From assembly GCA_902796775.1 (NCBI GenBank), contig CADBQK010000427.1:1-21190 (forward strand): a DNA stretch of 21,190 bases, in the 5' to 3' direction. Every line of letters begins with the position of its first letter. The first letter of the stretch is position 1. Source of the DNA: an uncultured Lachnospiraceae bacterium. GTDB taxonomy: Bacteria; Bacillota_A; Clostridia; Lachnospirales; Lachnospiraceae. Below the pieces are notes generated by a model that ran no database searches, was not told where the DNA came from, and was given only the letters and a program-made list of their open reading frames with translations. This document shows, piece after piece, positions 15,481-21,190 of this stretch. The position numbers were made by a program, and so were the translations under genes.

Positions 15481-16362
15481 ATGAGCAGAATCGAGCAAAT
15501 CATAGACGAGATAGAAGAATTTATTGAAAGCTGCAAGCCAGCGCCGTTTTCACAATCCAAGATCGTCGTGCCCAAGGATCAGCTGTATGAACTCCTGACG
15601 GAGCTGCGTCTGAAGACACCAGATGAGATCCGCCGCTACAAGAAGATCATCGAACAGAAGGATAAGATCATCAGCGATGCCAAAGACCAGGCTCAGCAGA
15701 TGATCGATGAGACACAGGCTTATGCAGAGCAGCTTGTGGAAGATCATGAGATCATGCTGAAGGCTTATGAAAAGGCGGATGAAACGATCCATGCTGCCAA
15801 TGATGAAGCGAAGGGCATCATTGATCAGGCAAATGCTACAGCCATGGAGATCACACATGGTTCCTTATCCTATGCCAAAGACCTCATCAACAATATCCAG
15901 GCAGCTGTTTCCAGCTCAATCGATATTGTGAAGTCCAACACGGATGGCCTTGTCAGCGGCCTGTCCGAGAATATGCGCCTTTTGACGGAGAATAACGATT
16001 CTCTGGCTGCTCAGATCGAAAGCATGGGTTATGATGCGGATGCACCGATTTCATCTCCTGTCAGGACCAGACCTGAAAAGAAGGAAGATGTTTCTTCTGT
16101 TGTCGAAGACATTCTGGATGATGACGAGGATGAGGATATCGAAGATGATTTTTCCGAGGATGATGACGCGGAAGATGCTTCTGTTGAAGATATCGATGCT
16201 GAAGACGAGGATGAGGACGACGAGGATGAGGACGATGAAGATGAAGCTCCCGTAAAGCGGGGATTGGGTTTCCTCCGCCGCCGCAGCCGCGATGAGCAGC
16301 CGTCCAGAGATGACAATGACGAGGATGAGGACGACGAAGACGACTTTGATGATATTGACTAA
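15481..16362 (+). CDS. SepIVA/DivIVA-like coiled-coil protein with acidic tail
   Basis: This is a 293-residue soluble protein. Residues 1-50 contain a short N-terminal block with FSQSKIVVPKDQLYELLTEL. Residues 50-125 form a predicted coiled coil rich in A, E, K, Q and D (DAKDQAQQMIDETQAYAEQL). Residues 126-185 are helical, and 200-258 are almost wholly Asp/Glu. A short basic patch KRGLGFLRRRSR (259-270) is followed by a final acidic run. The N-terminal pattern (VVPxxxLxELLxxL, then xPDEI, then a coiled coil) resembles, from memory, mycobacterial SepIVA, a DivIVA-domain division factor whose gene also lies near coaD. Automated pipelines often label such proteins ATPase or V-ATPase subunit H, which I consider unsupported. 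It follows coaD by 18 bases. Function is inferred. Confidence 0.6.
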   Translation: MSRIEQIIDEIEEFIESCKPAPFSQSKIVVPKDQLYELLTELRLKTPDEIRRYKKIIEQKDKIISDAKDQAQQMIDETQAYAEQLVEDHEIMLKAYEKADETIHAANDEAKGIIDQANATAMEITHGSLSYAKDLINNIQAAVSSSIDIVKSNTDGLVSGLSENMRLLTENNDSLAAQIESMGYDADAPISSPVRTRPEKKEDVSSVVEDILDDDEDEDIEDDFSEDDDAEDASVEDIDAEDEDEDDEDEDDEDEAPVKRGLGFLRRRSRDEQPSRDDNDEDEDDEDDFDDID

Positions 16363-16375
16363 AAAAGGGGACTGA

Positions 16376-16393
16376 AAAGCTATATAAAGCTTT
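16376..16393. other. Weak hairpin after the coiled-coil gene
   Basis: AAAGCT (16376-16381) pairs with AGCTTT (16388-16393). There is no U tract after it, so I do not call it a terminator. It is the only structure between the 16362 stop and the rib promoter. Confidence 0.25.
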
Positions 16394-16403
16394 GCAAAAA
16401 GTC

Positions 16404-16432
16404 TTGCAAATCACCTCATACAGAGGTATAAT
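16404..16432 (+). promoter_or_regulatory. Promoter of the riboflavin operon
   Basis: TTGCAA (16404-16409) and a perfect TATAAT (16427-16432) are separated by 17 bases. Transcription would begin a few bases before the FMN aptamer. Confidence 0.88.
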
Positions 16433-16446
16433 ACGTTTTGGATTTG

Positions 16447-16554
16447 AATCTTCAGGGCAGGGAGCATTTCCCGACCGGCGGTATAGTCCGCGAGCTTCAC
16501 GGCTGAACCGGTGTGATTCCGGTACCGACAGTATAGTCTGGATGGGAGAAGATT
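16447..16554 (+). ncRNA. FMN riboswitch (RFN element)
   Basis: The element is bounded by the P1 pair AATCTTC (16447-16453) and GAAGATT (16548-16554). It contains the highly conserved RFN blocks GGGCAGGG, TTCCCGACCGGCGGTA, CCGCGAGC, CCGGTGTGATTCCGGTACCG and ACAGTATAGTCTGGATGGGA, in the right order and spacing. It binds flavin mononucleotide. Together with the terminator at 16669-16698, just before ribD, it should switch off transcription of the rib operon when FMN is plentiful. The 16555-16668 linker between aptamer and terminator is long for this class and can itself fold (CGGCAC 16592-16597 with GTGCCG 16633-16638). Confidence 0.98.
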
Positions 16555-16668
16555 TATCAGATACAGCCTTTTCAGGATGGACAGGCAGCAGCGGCACCGG
16601 TCGTATGGATAGGTACACCGGGCTTTGTATGCGTGCCGGTTCAGCTTGGGATGGATATTTTGATGAAT

Positions 16669-16698
16669 AAAAGCCCCTGAGATTTCAGGGGCTTTTTT
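16669..16698 (+). terminator. Riboswitch expression-platform terminator
   Basis: A 12-bp perfect stem (16669-16680 with 16685-16696) has a 4-nt loop and six T ending at 16698. The 5' arm CCCTGA (16675-16680) is complementary to TCAGGG at 16452-16457 in the aptamer P1 region, suggesting an antiterminator pairing when FMN is absent. Confidence 0.93.
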
Positions 16699-16760
16699 AT
16701 GTCTGTGCTCCCGGAGTACGTGACAGGGAAACAGATCAATACAGATCCTGTGATGGATAT

Positions 16761-16768
16761 GGAGGTGA
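16761..16768 (+). promoter_or_regulatory. Near-perfect Shine-Dalgarno pointing to a CTG start for ribD
   Basis: GGAGGTGA is fully complementary to the 16S rRNA 3' end and is the best ribosome site in the rib operon. The only start-like codon at ideal distance in the ribD frame is CTG at 16774, five bases further on. The next ATG (16798) lies 29 bases downstream. Confidence 0.55.
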
Positions 16769-16773
16769 GGAAA

Positions 16774-17880
16774 CTGGCTATTCGGGAAGAGGACATCATG
16801 TATATGAAGATGGCTCTTGAGGAGGCAGTAAAGGGGATTGGCTTCACGAATCCGAATCCGATGGTCGGTGCTGTCATTGTCAAAGACGGCAAAGTGCTGG
16901 CTAAAGGATATCATCACTGCTGCGGACAGGGACATGCCGAAGTAGAGGCTTTCCGGGCAGCAGGCGATGCAGATGTGACTGGTGCAACGATCTATGTTAC
17001 GTTGGAGCCCTGTTCCCATTATGGGAAGACTCCTCCTTGTGCAGATCTGATCGTCAGCAAGAAGGTGGGCCGGGTGGTCGTAGCAGCGCTGGATCCGAAT
17101 CCGCTGGTAGCCGGGCGCGGCATCCGCAGGATCCGGGAAGCAGGGATTGAGGTTGAAACAGGCGTTCTGGCCGAAGAGAGCTGTCGACTCAATGAGATCT
17201 TTATGACCTATATTACCCGTAAAGAGCCGTTTGTTCTATATAAATCGGCTATGTCTCTGGACGGAAAGATTGCAGCGCCTAACGGAGAGTCCCAGTGGAT
17301 CTCCTGCGAAGAGTCCAGAGAGCAGGTGCAGAAGCTGCGCAACCAGTATATGGCGATCATGGTTGGGATCGGGACAGTGCTCGCAGATGATCCGATGCTG
17401 ACCTGCCGGATTTCAGGAGGAAAAGATCCTGTACGTATAGTCGTGGATTCTGCCCTGAGGACTCCTGTGGAGAGCAAACTTGTCCGCAGTGCAGGGGACG
17501 TGCCGCTCATAATTGCGTGCCATGAAAACGCATCGAAAGAAAAAGAAGAGATCCTTGCAGCAAAAGGCGCCAGAATCATACGGGCCGGTCTGCCGGATGG
17601 GAGAGTAGATCTGAAGGCACTTGTCCGCATCCTTGGACAGGAAGGAATCGACAGCATTTTGCTGGAAGGCGGAGGCACGCTCGCTTTTGCTGCTTTTGAA
17701 GCAGGTATTATCGATAAAGTTCAGTTTTATATTGCACCGAAGATCATCGGGGGGACTGCATCCATGACACCGCTGGGCGGACCCGGTATCGCTCACCTCA
17801 AAGAGGCATGGGCGCTGAAGGAACTGAGTGCACAGAAAGTCGGAGAGGATATCTGTCTGACCGGATATGTGATCAAGTGA
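16774..17880 (+). CDS. ribD: Bifunctional riboflavin biosynthesis deaminase/reductase RibD
   Basis: RibD deaminates and then reduces the pyrimidine intermediate made by GTP cyclohydrolase II. The deaminase domain has the zinc site GHAEVEA and TLEPCSHYGKTPPC (His54, Glu56, Cys80, Cys89 in this numbering). The reductase domain runs from about residue 153, with YKSAMSLDGKIA, GESQWIS, VGIGTVLADDPMLTCR and a C-terminal LLEGGGTLA. The start is uncertain. CTG 16774 has GGAGGTGA five bases before it and gives an N-terminus of family-like length. ATG 16798 has only GAAGAGG and loses eight residues. ATG 16699 directly abuts the terminator U tract and adds 25 residues unlike the family, with only AGGGG from the terminator arm ahead of it. 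The stop is followed by ribE after 22 bases. Confidence 0.9.
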   Translation: MAIREEDIMYMKMALEEAVKGIGFTNPNPMVGAVIVKDGKVLAKGYHHCCGQGHAEVEAFRAAGDADVTGATIYVTLEPCSHYGKTPPCADLIVSKKVGRVVVAALDPNPLVAGRGIRRIREAGIEVETGVLAEESCRLNEIFMTYITRKEPFVLYKSAMSLDGKIAAPNGESQWISCEESREQVQKLRNQYMAIMVGIGTVLADDPMLTCRISGGKDPVRIVVDSALRTPVESKLVRSAGDVPLIIACHENASKEKEEILAAKGARIIRAGLPDGRVDLKALVRILGQEGIDSILLEGGGTLAFAAFEAGIIDKVQFYIAPKIIGGTASMTPLGGPGIAHLKEAWALKELSAQKVGEDICLTGYVIK

Positions 17881-17902
17881 CAGGGGGGATACGAGAAGAG
17901 AC

Positions 17903-18562
17903 ATGTTTACGGGCATTATTGAAGAAGTCGGGACGGTCAAACAGCTGATCCCCGGTACTGTCTCCTATAAACTGACAGTCAGTGCCAGCAAAGTACTGGA
18001 AGGGACCCAGATCGGAGACAGCATATCCACTAACGGGATATGCCTGACTGTGACATCTATTCACGGAGGCTGTTTCGATGCCGATGTTATGGCAGAAACC
18101 GTACGTCGGACAAGCTTTTCCTCTTTTCATACCGGGACAAAGGTAAATCTGGAGAGAGCGCTGACACTTTCCTCCCGTCTGGGAGGGCATATCGTCAGCG
18201 GCCATATTGATGGTACCGGTACGATCCGCAGCATGGTGCGTGAGGATAATGCTGTGTGGATCACCGTTGAAGCCGGTCCTGGGCTGCTGCGGTATATGAT
18301 TGAAAAAGGATCTATCGCCATTGACGGAGTCAGCCTGACTCTTGCTTATGTAGATGAGGAGTGTTTCAAGGTATCCATCATCCCGCATACGGGAGAGGAG
18401 ACCATTCTCCTGACGAAAAAGCCGGGAGATCTGGTGAACCTTGAGTGCGATATTATCGGGAAATATGTGGAAAAGCTTCTGCTGGCTCCGAAAGAAGACA
18501 GCAGCCCGGCTCCGGCGAAAGGGATCGATCTGGCTTTTCTTGCAGAAAACGGCTTTGTTTAG
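17903..18562 (+). CDS. ribE: Riboflavin synthase, alpha chain
   Basis: Riboflavin synthase dismutates two molecules of 6,7-dimethyl-8-ribityllumazine into riboflavin and the pyrimidine precursor. The 219-residue protein has the invariant N-terminus MFTGIIEEVG and two lumazine-binding repeats. Repeat 1 (about 1-92) has STNGICLTV with Cys47. Repeat 2 (about 94-190) starts GGHIVSGHIDGTG and has IDGVSLTLAYV. The C-terminal end is a short extension after KYVEKLL. The ribosome site is weak: GGGGGGAT about 14 bases upstream and AGAAGAGA nearer to ATG. That may make translation depend on coupling to ribD, which ends 22 bases earlier. The gene is named ribE here in the Bacillus/Firmicute sense (ribC in E. 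coli). Confidence 0.97.
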   Translation: MFTGIIEEVGTVKQLIPGTVSYKLTVSASKVLEGTQIGDSISTNGICLTVTSIHGGCFDADVMAETVRRTSFSSFHTGTKVNLERALTLSSRLGGHIVSGHIDGTGTIRSMVREDNAVWITVEAGPGLLRYMIEKGSIAIDGVSLTLAYVDEECFKVSIIPHTGEETILLTKKPGDLVNLECDIIGKYVEKLLLAPKEDSSPAPAKGIDLAFLAENGFV

Positions 18563-18630
18563 ACCTGGCTTTCCTTACGGAATCGGCTTAGTTTTATTAT
18601 ACATTCATATAGTATCGGAGGGATTAAAAA

Positions 18631-19908
18631 ATGTACAAGTTCAACACGATCGAGGAAATCCTGCAGGATCTCCGTGATGGGAAAAATGTCGTCATTCAGG
18701 ATGATGAAGACAGGGAGAATGAAGGAGACGTTATCTGTGCCGCCCAGTTTGCTACTCCTGAGAATGTGAATTTTATGGCGACTCATGCCAGAGGACTGAT
18801 CTGTATGCCCATGAGCGGAGAGTATGTGAAAAAGCTGGATCTGGACATGATGTGTGCAGTGAATAAGGACAATCACGGGACGGCTTTCACGGTTTCCATC
18901 GATCACAGACTGACAGCAACCGGTATATCTGCCTATGAAAGATCTATCACTGCTATGAAAGCAGCTGAGGACGATGCCAGGCCCGATGATTTCCGCAGGC
19001 CCGGGCATATGTTCCCTCTTGAGGCAAAACCGGGCGGCATTTTCGAACGCGGCGGCCATACCGAAGCCACAGTGGACCTGATGCGGGCTGCAGGGCTGAA
19101 AGAAATGGGACTGTGCTGTGAGATCATGCGGGATGACGGCACGATGGCAAGACGTGAAGATCTGTTCGTGTTTGCCGAAAAACATGGTCTGAAGATCAGT
19201 ACGATCGGCGCTCTCAAACGGTATAGAAAAGAGCATGAAAAGCTCGTAAAGCGCGTCGCACAGGCGAAGCTTCCGACCAAGCATGGTGAGTTTATGATGT
19301 ACGGATACATCAATCAGCTCACTGGTGAACATCATGTTGCTCTGGTAAAAGGGGAAATCGGTGACGGCAAGAGCGTGCTCGGCAGAGTCCACTCCGAATG
19401 CCTGACCGGAGAAGTATTCGGTTCCTCGCGCTGCGACTGCGGAGAGCAGCTGGATACAGCTTTGGATATGATCGAGAAAGAGGGCAGAGGTGTTCTGCTG
19501 TATCTCCGCCAGGAGGGCCGCGGGATCGGTCTGATCAACAAGATCCGTGCTTACGCGCTGCAGGACGAGGGATACGACACAATTCAGGCAAACATCAAAC
19601 TGGGATTCCCGGCAGATATGCGTGACTATACGATCGGATCCCAGATACTGGAGGATCTCGGTGTTCATGAGCTGCGGCTGATGACCAATAATCCCAAGAA
19701 AATCGACGGTCTGGAGGCGTTTGATCTGAAGATCATCGAGAGAGTACCTATCCAGATGAAACTGAAAAAAGCAGATACTTTCTACCTTCTTACCAAGCAG
19801 GAGAAGATGGGCCACATGCTGGATTACCATGTTGATCCTGAGATGGAAGAAAAAATGAAGGAAGAAAAGAACAGGATGGTTGCAGAGGCAGAAAAGAAAG
19901 GGGAATAA
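18631..19908 (+). CDS. ribBA: Bifunctional 3,4-dihydroxy-2-butanone-4-phosphate synthase / GTP cyclohydrolase II
   Basis: This 425-residue fusion supplies both branches of lumazine synthesis. The RibB part (about 1-200) has [10 protein letters not shown] (24-33), [17 protein letters not shown] and GGHTEA (His143). The RibA part (about 208-400) has the zinc cysteines 257, 268 and 270 in [28 protein letters not shown] (292-301), [17 protein letters not shown] and TNNPKK. Both halves retain their key residues, so both activities are expected. The last 25 residues form a charged, glutamate/lysine-rich tail. GGAGGG lies before ATG. The 68-base gap after ribE contains no clear promoter or terminator. 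ribH follows after two bases. Confidence 0.97.
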   Translation: MYKFNTIEEILQDLRDGKNVVIQDDEDRENEGDVICAAQFATPENVNFMATHARGLICMPMSGEYVKKLDLDMMCAVNKDNHGTAFTVSIDHRLTATGISAYERSITAMKAAEDDARPDDFRRPGHMFPLEAKPGGIFERGGHTEATVDLMRAAGLKEMGLCCEIMRDDGTMARREDLFVFAEKHGLKISTIGALKRYRKEHEKLVKRVAQAKLPTKHGEFMMYGYINQLTGEHHVALVKGEIGDGKSVLGRVHSECLTGEVFGSSRCDCGEQLDTALDMIEKEGRGVLLYLRQEGRGIGLINKIRAYALQDEGYDTIQANIKLGFPADMRDYTIGSQILEDLGVHELRLMTNNPKKIDGLEAFDLKIIERVPIQMKLKKADTFYLLTKQEKMGHMLDYHVDPEMEEKMKEEKNRMVAEAEKKGE

Positions 19909-19910
19909 CC

Positions 19911-20378
19911 ATGAATTACATCGAAGGAACTGTTGTTGCGAAGAATGAGAACATGAAGATCGGTATTGTTGCCGCCCGTTTTAATGAGTTTATTACTTCA
20001 AAGCTTCTCGGGGGAGCACAGGATGCCCTGGTCCGCCACGGTGTCAATGATGAAGATATCGATGTAGCCTGGGTCCCCGGTGCATTTGAGATCCCGGTTG
20101 TTGCCAAGAAGATGGCATTGTCCGGTAAATATGACGCTGTCCTTTGCCTTGGTGCAGTGATCAAAGGCTCAACCGATCATTACCAGTACGTATGTTCCGA
20201 GGTAACAAAGGGTATCGCAATGGTATCTCTGGAGACAGGACTTCCGGTCATGTTCGGCGTCCTGACGACCGACAATATCGAGCAGGCAATCGAACGCGCC
20301 GGCACTAAAGCTGGAAACAAAGGCTTTGATGTAGCCTGCAGCGCAATCGAAATGGTCAACCTGATGCGGAAAATGTAA
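19911..20378 (+). CDS. ribH: 6,7-dimethyl-8-ribityllumazine synthase
   Basis: RibH condenses the ribityl-pyrimidine with dihydroxybutanone phosphate, usually as a 60-mer capsid or pentamer. The 155-residue length is normal. The motifs are [10 protein letters not shown] (20-29), WVPGAFEIP (54-62), [15 protein letters not shown] with catalytic His90, and [24 protein letters not shown] near the C-terminal end. AAAGGGGAATAACC before ATG overlaps the end of ribBA, with two bases between stop and start, so translation is coupled. It closes the rib operon. I see no terminator stem in the 81 bases to the next gene. Confidence 0.98.
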   Translation: MNYIEGTVVAKNENMKIGIVAARFNEFITSKLLGGAQDALVRHGVNDEDIDVAWVPGAFEIPVVAKKMALSGKYDAVLCLGAVIKGSTDHYQYVCSEVTKGIAMVSLETGLPVMFGVLTTDNIEQAIERAGTKAGNKGFDVACSAIEMVNLMRKM

Positions 20379-20459
20379 GGATAACAGCATTTACAGCCCT
20401 GAAACGAAAAAAGTAGAGATCACAGTCTGATAGTATTAAGTAAGGACAGGAAGGAATAT

Positions 20460-21190
20460 ATGGCAAATTTATCTTTGCAGCATATTGAGAAAGTATATCC
20501 GAATGGTTTTCATGCAGTAAAAGATTTTAATCTGGAAATCGAAGACAAGGAGTTCATCATCTTTGTCGGGCCCTCCGGCTGCGGAAAGTCTACAACGCTG
20601 CGTATGATCGCGGGGCTGGAGGAGATAACTTCCGGAGAGTTCTACATAGATGGCAAGAGGATGAACGATGTCGAGCCCAAGGACAGGGATATTGCTATGG
20701 TATTCCAGAGCTATGCACTGTATCCCCACATGACGATCTTTGACAACATGGCATTCAGCCTGAAGCTCAGGGGTGTCTCCAAAGAGGAAAAGGAGAAGAA
20801 GGTAAGGGCAGCGGCTAAGATTCTGGATATTGAGCATCTGCTCGACCGTAAGCCCAAGCTGCTTTCCGGCGGACAGAGACAGCGAGTAGCCATGGGCAGG
20901 GCAATCGTGCGCGAACCGAAGGTCTTCCTGATGGACGAACCGCTTTCCAATCTGGATGCCAAGCTTCGCGTGCAGATGAGAATTGAGATCTCCAAGCTTC
21001 ATCAGAGGCTGCAGGCCACGATCATCTACGTCACCCATGATCAGACAGAAGCCATGACACTGGGAACCCGGATCGTAGTAATGAATGACGGAGTGATCCA
21101 GCAGGTGGACTCCCCGCAGATGCTGTATGATTATCCCTGCAACAAATTCGTTGCAGGATTTATCGGCTCCCCGCAGATGAACTTCATCGA
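20460..21190 (+). CDS. Carbohydrate ABC transporter ATP-binding protein (UgpC/MsmX family), partial
   Basis: The first 243 residues are present; the gene runs off the window end. It is the cytoplasmic ATPase that powers binding-protein-dependent sugar or glycerol-phosphate import. Walker [10 protein letters not shown] (37-45), the Q-loop (Gln83 in [12 protein letters not shown]), the signature LSGGQRQR (135-142), Walker B VFLMDEP (155-161) and the switch His193 are intact. [16 protein letters not shown] and the D-loop SNLDAKLR are typical of the MalK/UgpC/MsmX group, which has a C-terminal regulatory domain outside this window. AGGAAGGA lies before ATG. No permease or binding-protein gene is visible, which fits the shared MsmX-like type that serves several importers. 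The substrate cannot be told. Confidence 0.95.
   Translation, partial: MANLSLQHIEKVYPNGFHAVKDFNLEIEDKEFIIFVGPSGCGKSTTLRMIAGLEEITSGEFYIDGKRMNDVEPKDRDIAMVFQSYALYPHMTIFDNMAFSLKLRGVSKEEKEKKVRAAAKILDIEHLLDRKPKLLSGGQRQRVAMGRAIVREPKVFLMDEPLSNLDAKLRVQMRIEISKLHQRLQATIIYVTHDQTEAMTLGTRIVVMNDGVIQQVDSPQMLYDYPCNKFVAGFIGSPQMNFI

Noticed and set aside
16029..16316. A poly-serine open frame on the minus strand
   Set aside because: It is the complement of the repeated Asp/Glu codons of the coiled-coil protein tail and does not look like a gene.
18559..19830. A 423-codon open frame antisense to ribBA
   Set aside because: It mirrors nearly all of a gene with both sets of active-site residues intact and has no recognisable motif. 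It is a shadow of the coding strand.
1..21190. A mobile element, CRISPR array, toxin-antitoxin pair or defence system
   Set aside because: I looked for integrase/transposase motifs, terminal repeats, regularly spaced repeats and small overlapping gene pairs with toxin-like features and found none.

Overview
The window looks like chromosomal DNA of an anaerobic Clostridia, most likely a Lachnospiraceae-type Firmicute. The evidence is a set of GGAGG-type ribosome binding sites, sigma-A promoters with 17-bp spacers, intrinsic terminators with U tracts, a GerW sporulation gene, a two-ATPase 2-hydroxyacyl-CoA dehydratase activase-like giant protein, the rpmB / asp23-like / fakA neighbourhood and an FMN-riboswitch-controlled rib operon. 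I see no phage, transposon, CRISPR array, tRNA or rRNA. The window is mainly housekeeping and accessory metabolic genes, with a few poorly described ones in between.

Layout, left to right. Positions 70-106 hold a terminator and 163-810 (minus) hold plsY, a glycerol-3-phosphate acyltransferase. A divergent promoter region of about 280 bp follows, then an isolated hisH-hisF pair and ung (plus). A 13-bp bidirectional terminator at 3412-3443 separates ung from a convergent 1412-residue gene (3459-7697, minus). That protein carries two BadF/HgdC-type ATPase domains, a DUF2229-like region and an HgdB/double-cubane-like region.

A second divergent promoter region starts a plus-strand cluster at 7970-11772. 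It contains a degenerate rhomboid with a zinc-binding tail, a small unknown protein, a DUF2953 protein (YtfI-like), GerW (YtfJ-like) and an FHA-domain protein that overlaps gerW. A bidirectional terminator follows, then rpmB (minus) encoding zinc-type L28. From 12240 the plus strand carries asp23-like and fakA, then rsmD-coaD and a SepIVA/DivIVA-like coiled-coil protein with a very acidic tail.

A strong promoter at 16404-16432, an FMN riboswitch at 16447-16554 and an intrinsic terminator at 16669-16698 then control ribD-ribE-ribBA-ribH, the complete set of dedicated riboflavin enzymes except the phosphatase. The window ends inside a UgpC/MsmX-type sugar ABC transporter ATPase.

The points most worth a second look are five. 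(1) The fused dehydratase-activase protein keeps all likely Fe-S cysteines. (2) The rhomboid keeps a serine but has lost its histidine, and sits with a leader ORF and a zinc tail. (3) The rsmD-coaD-coiled-coil order resembles the mycobacterial rsmD-coaD-sepIVA order. (4) ribD has an apparent non-canonical CUG start behind a near-perfect Shine-Dalgarno. (5) There is a candidate forespore promoter in front of gerW.
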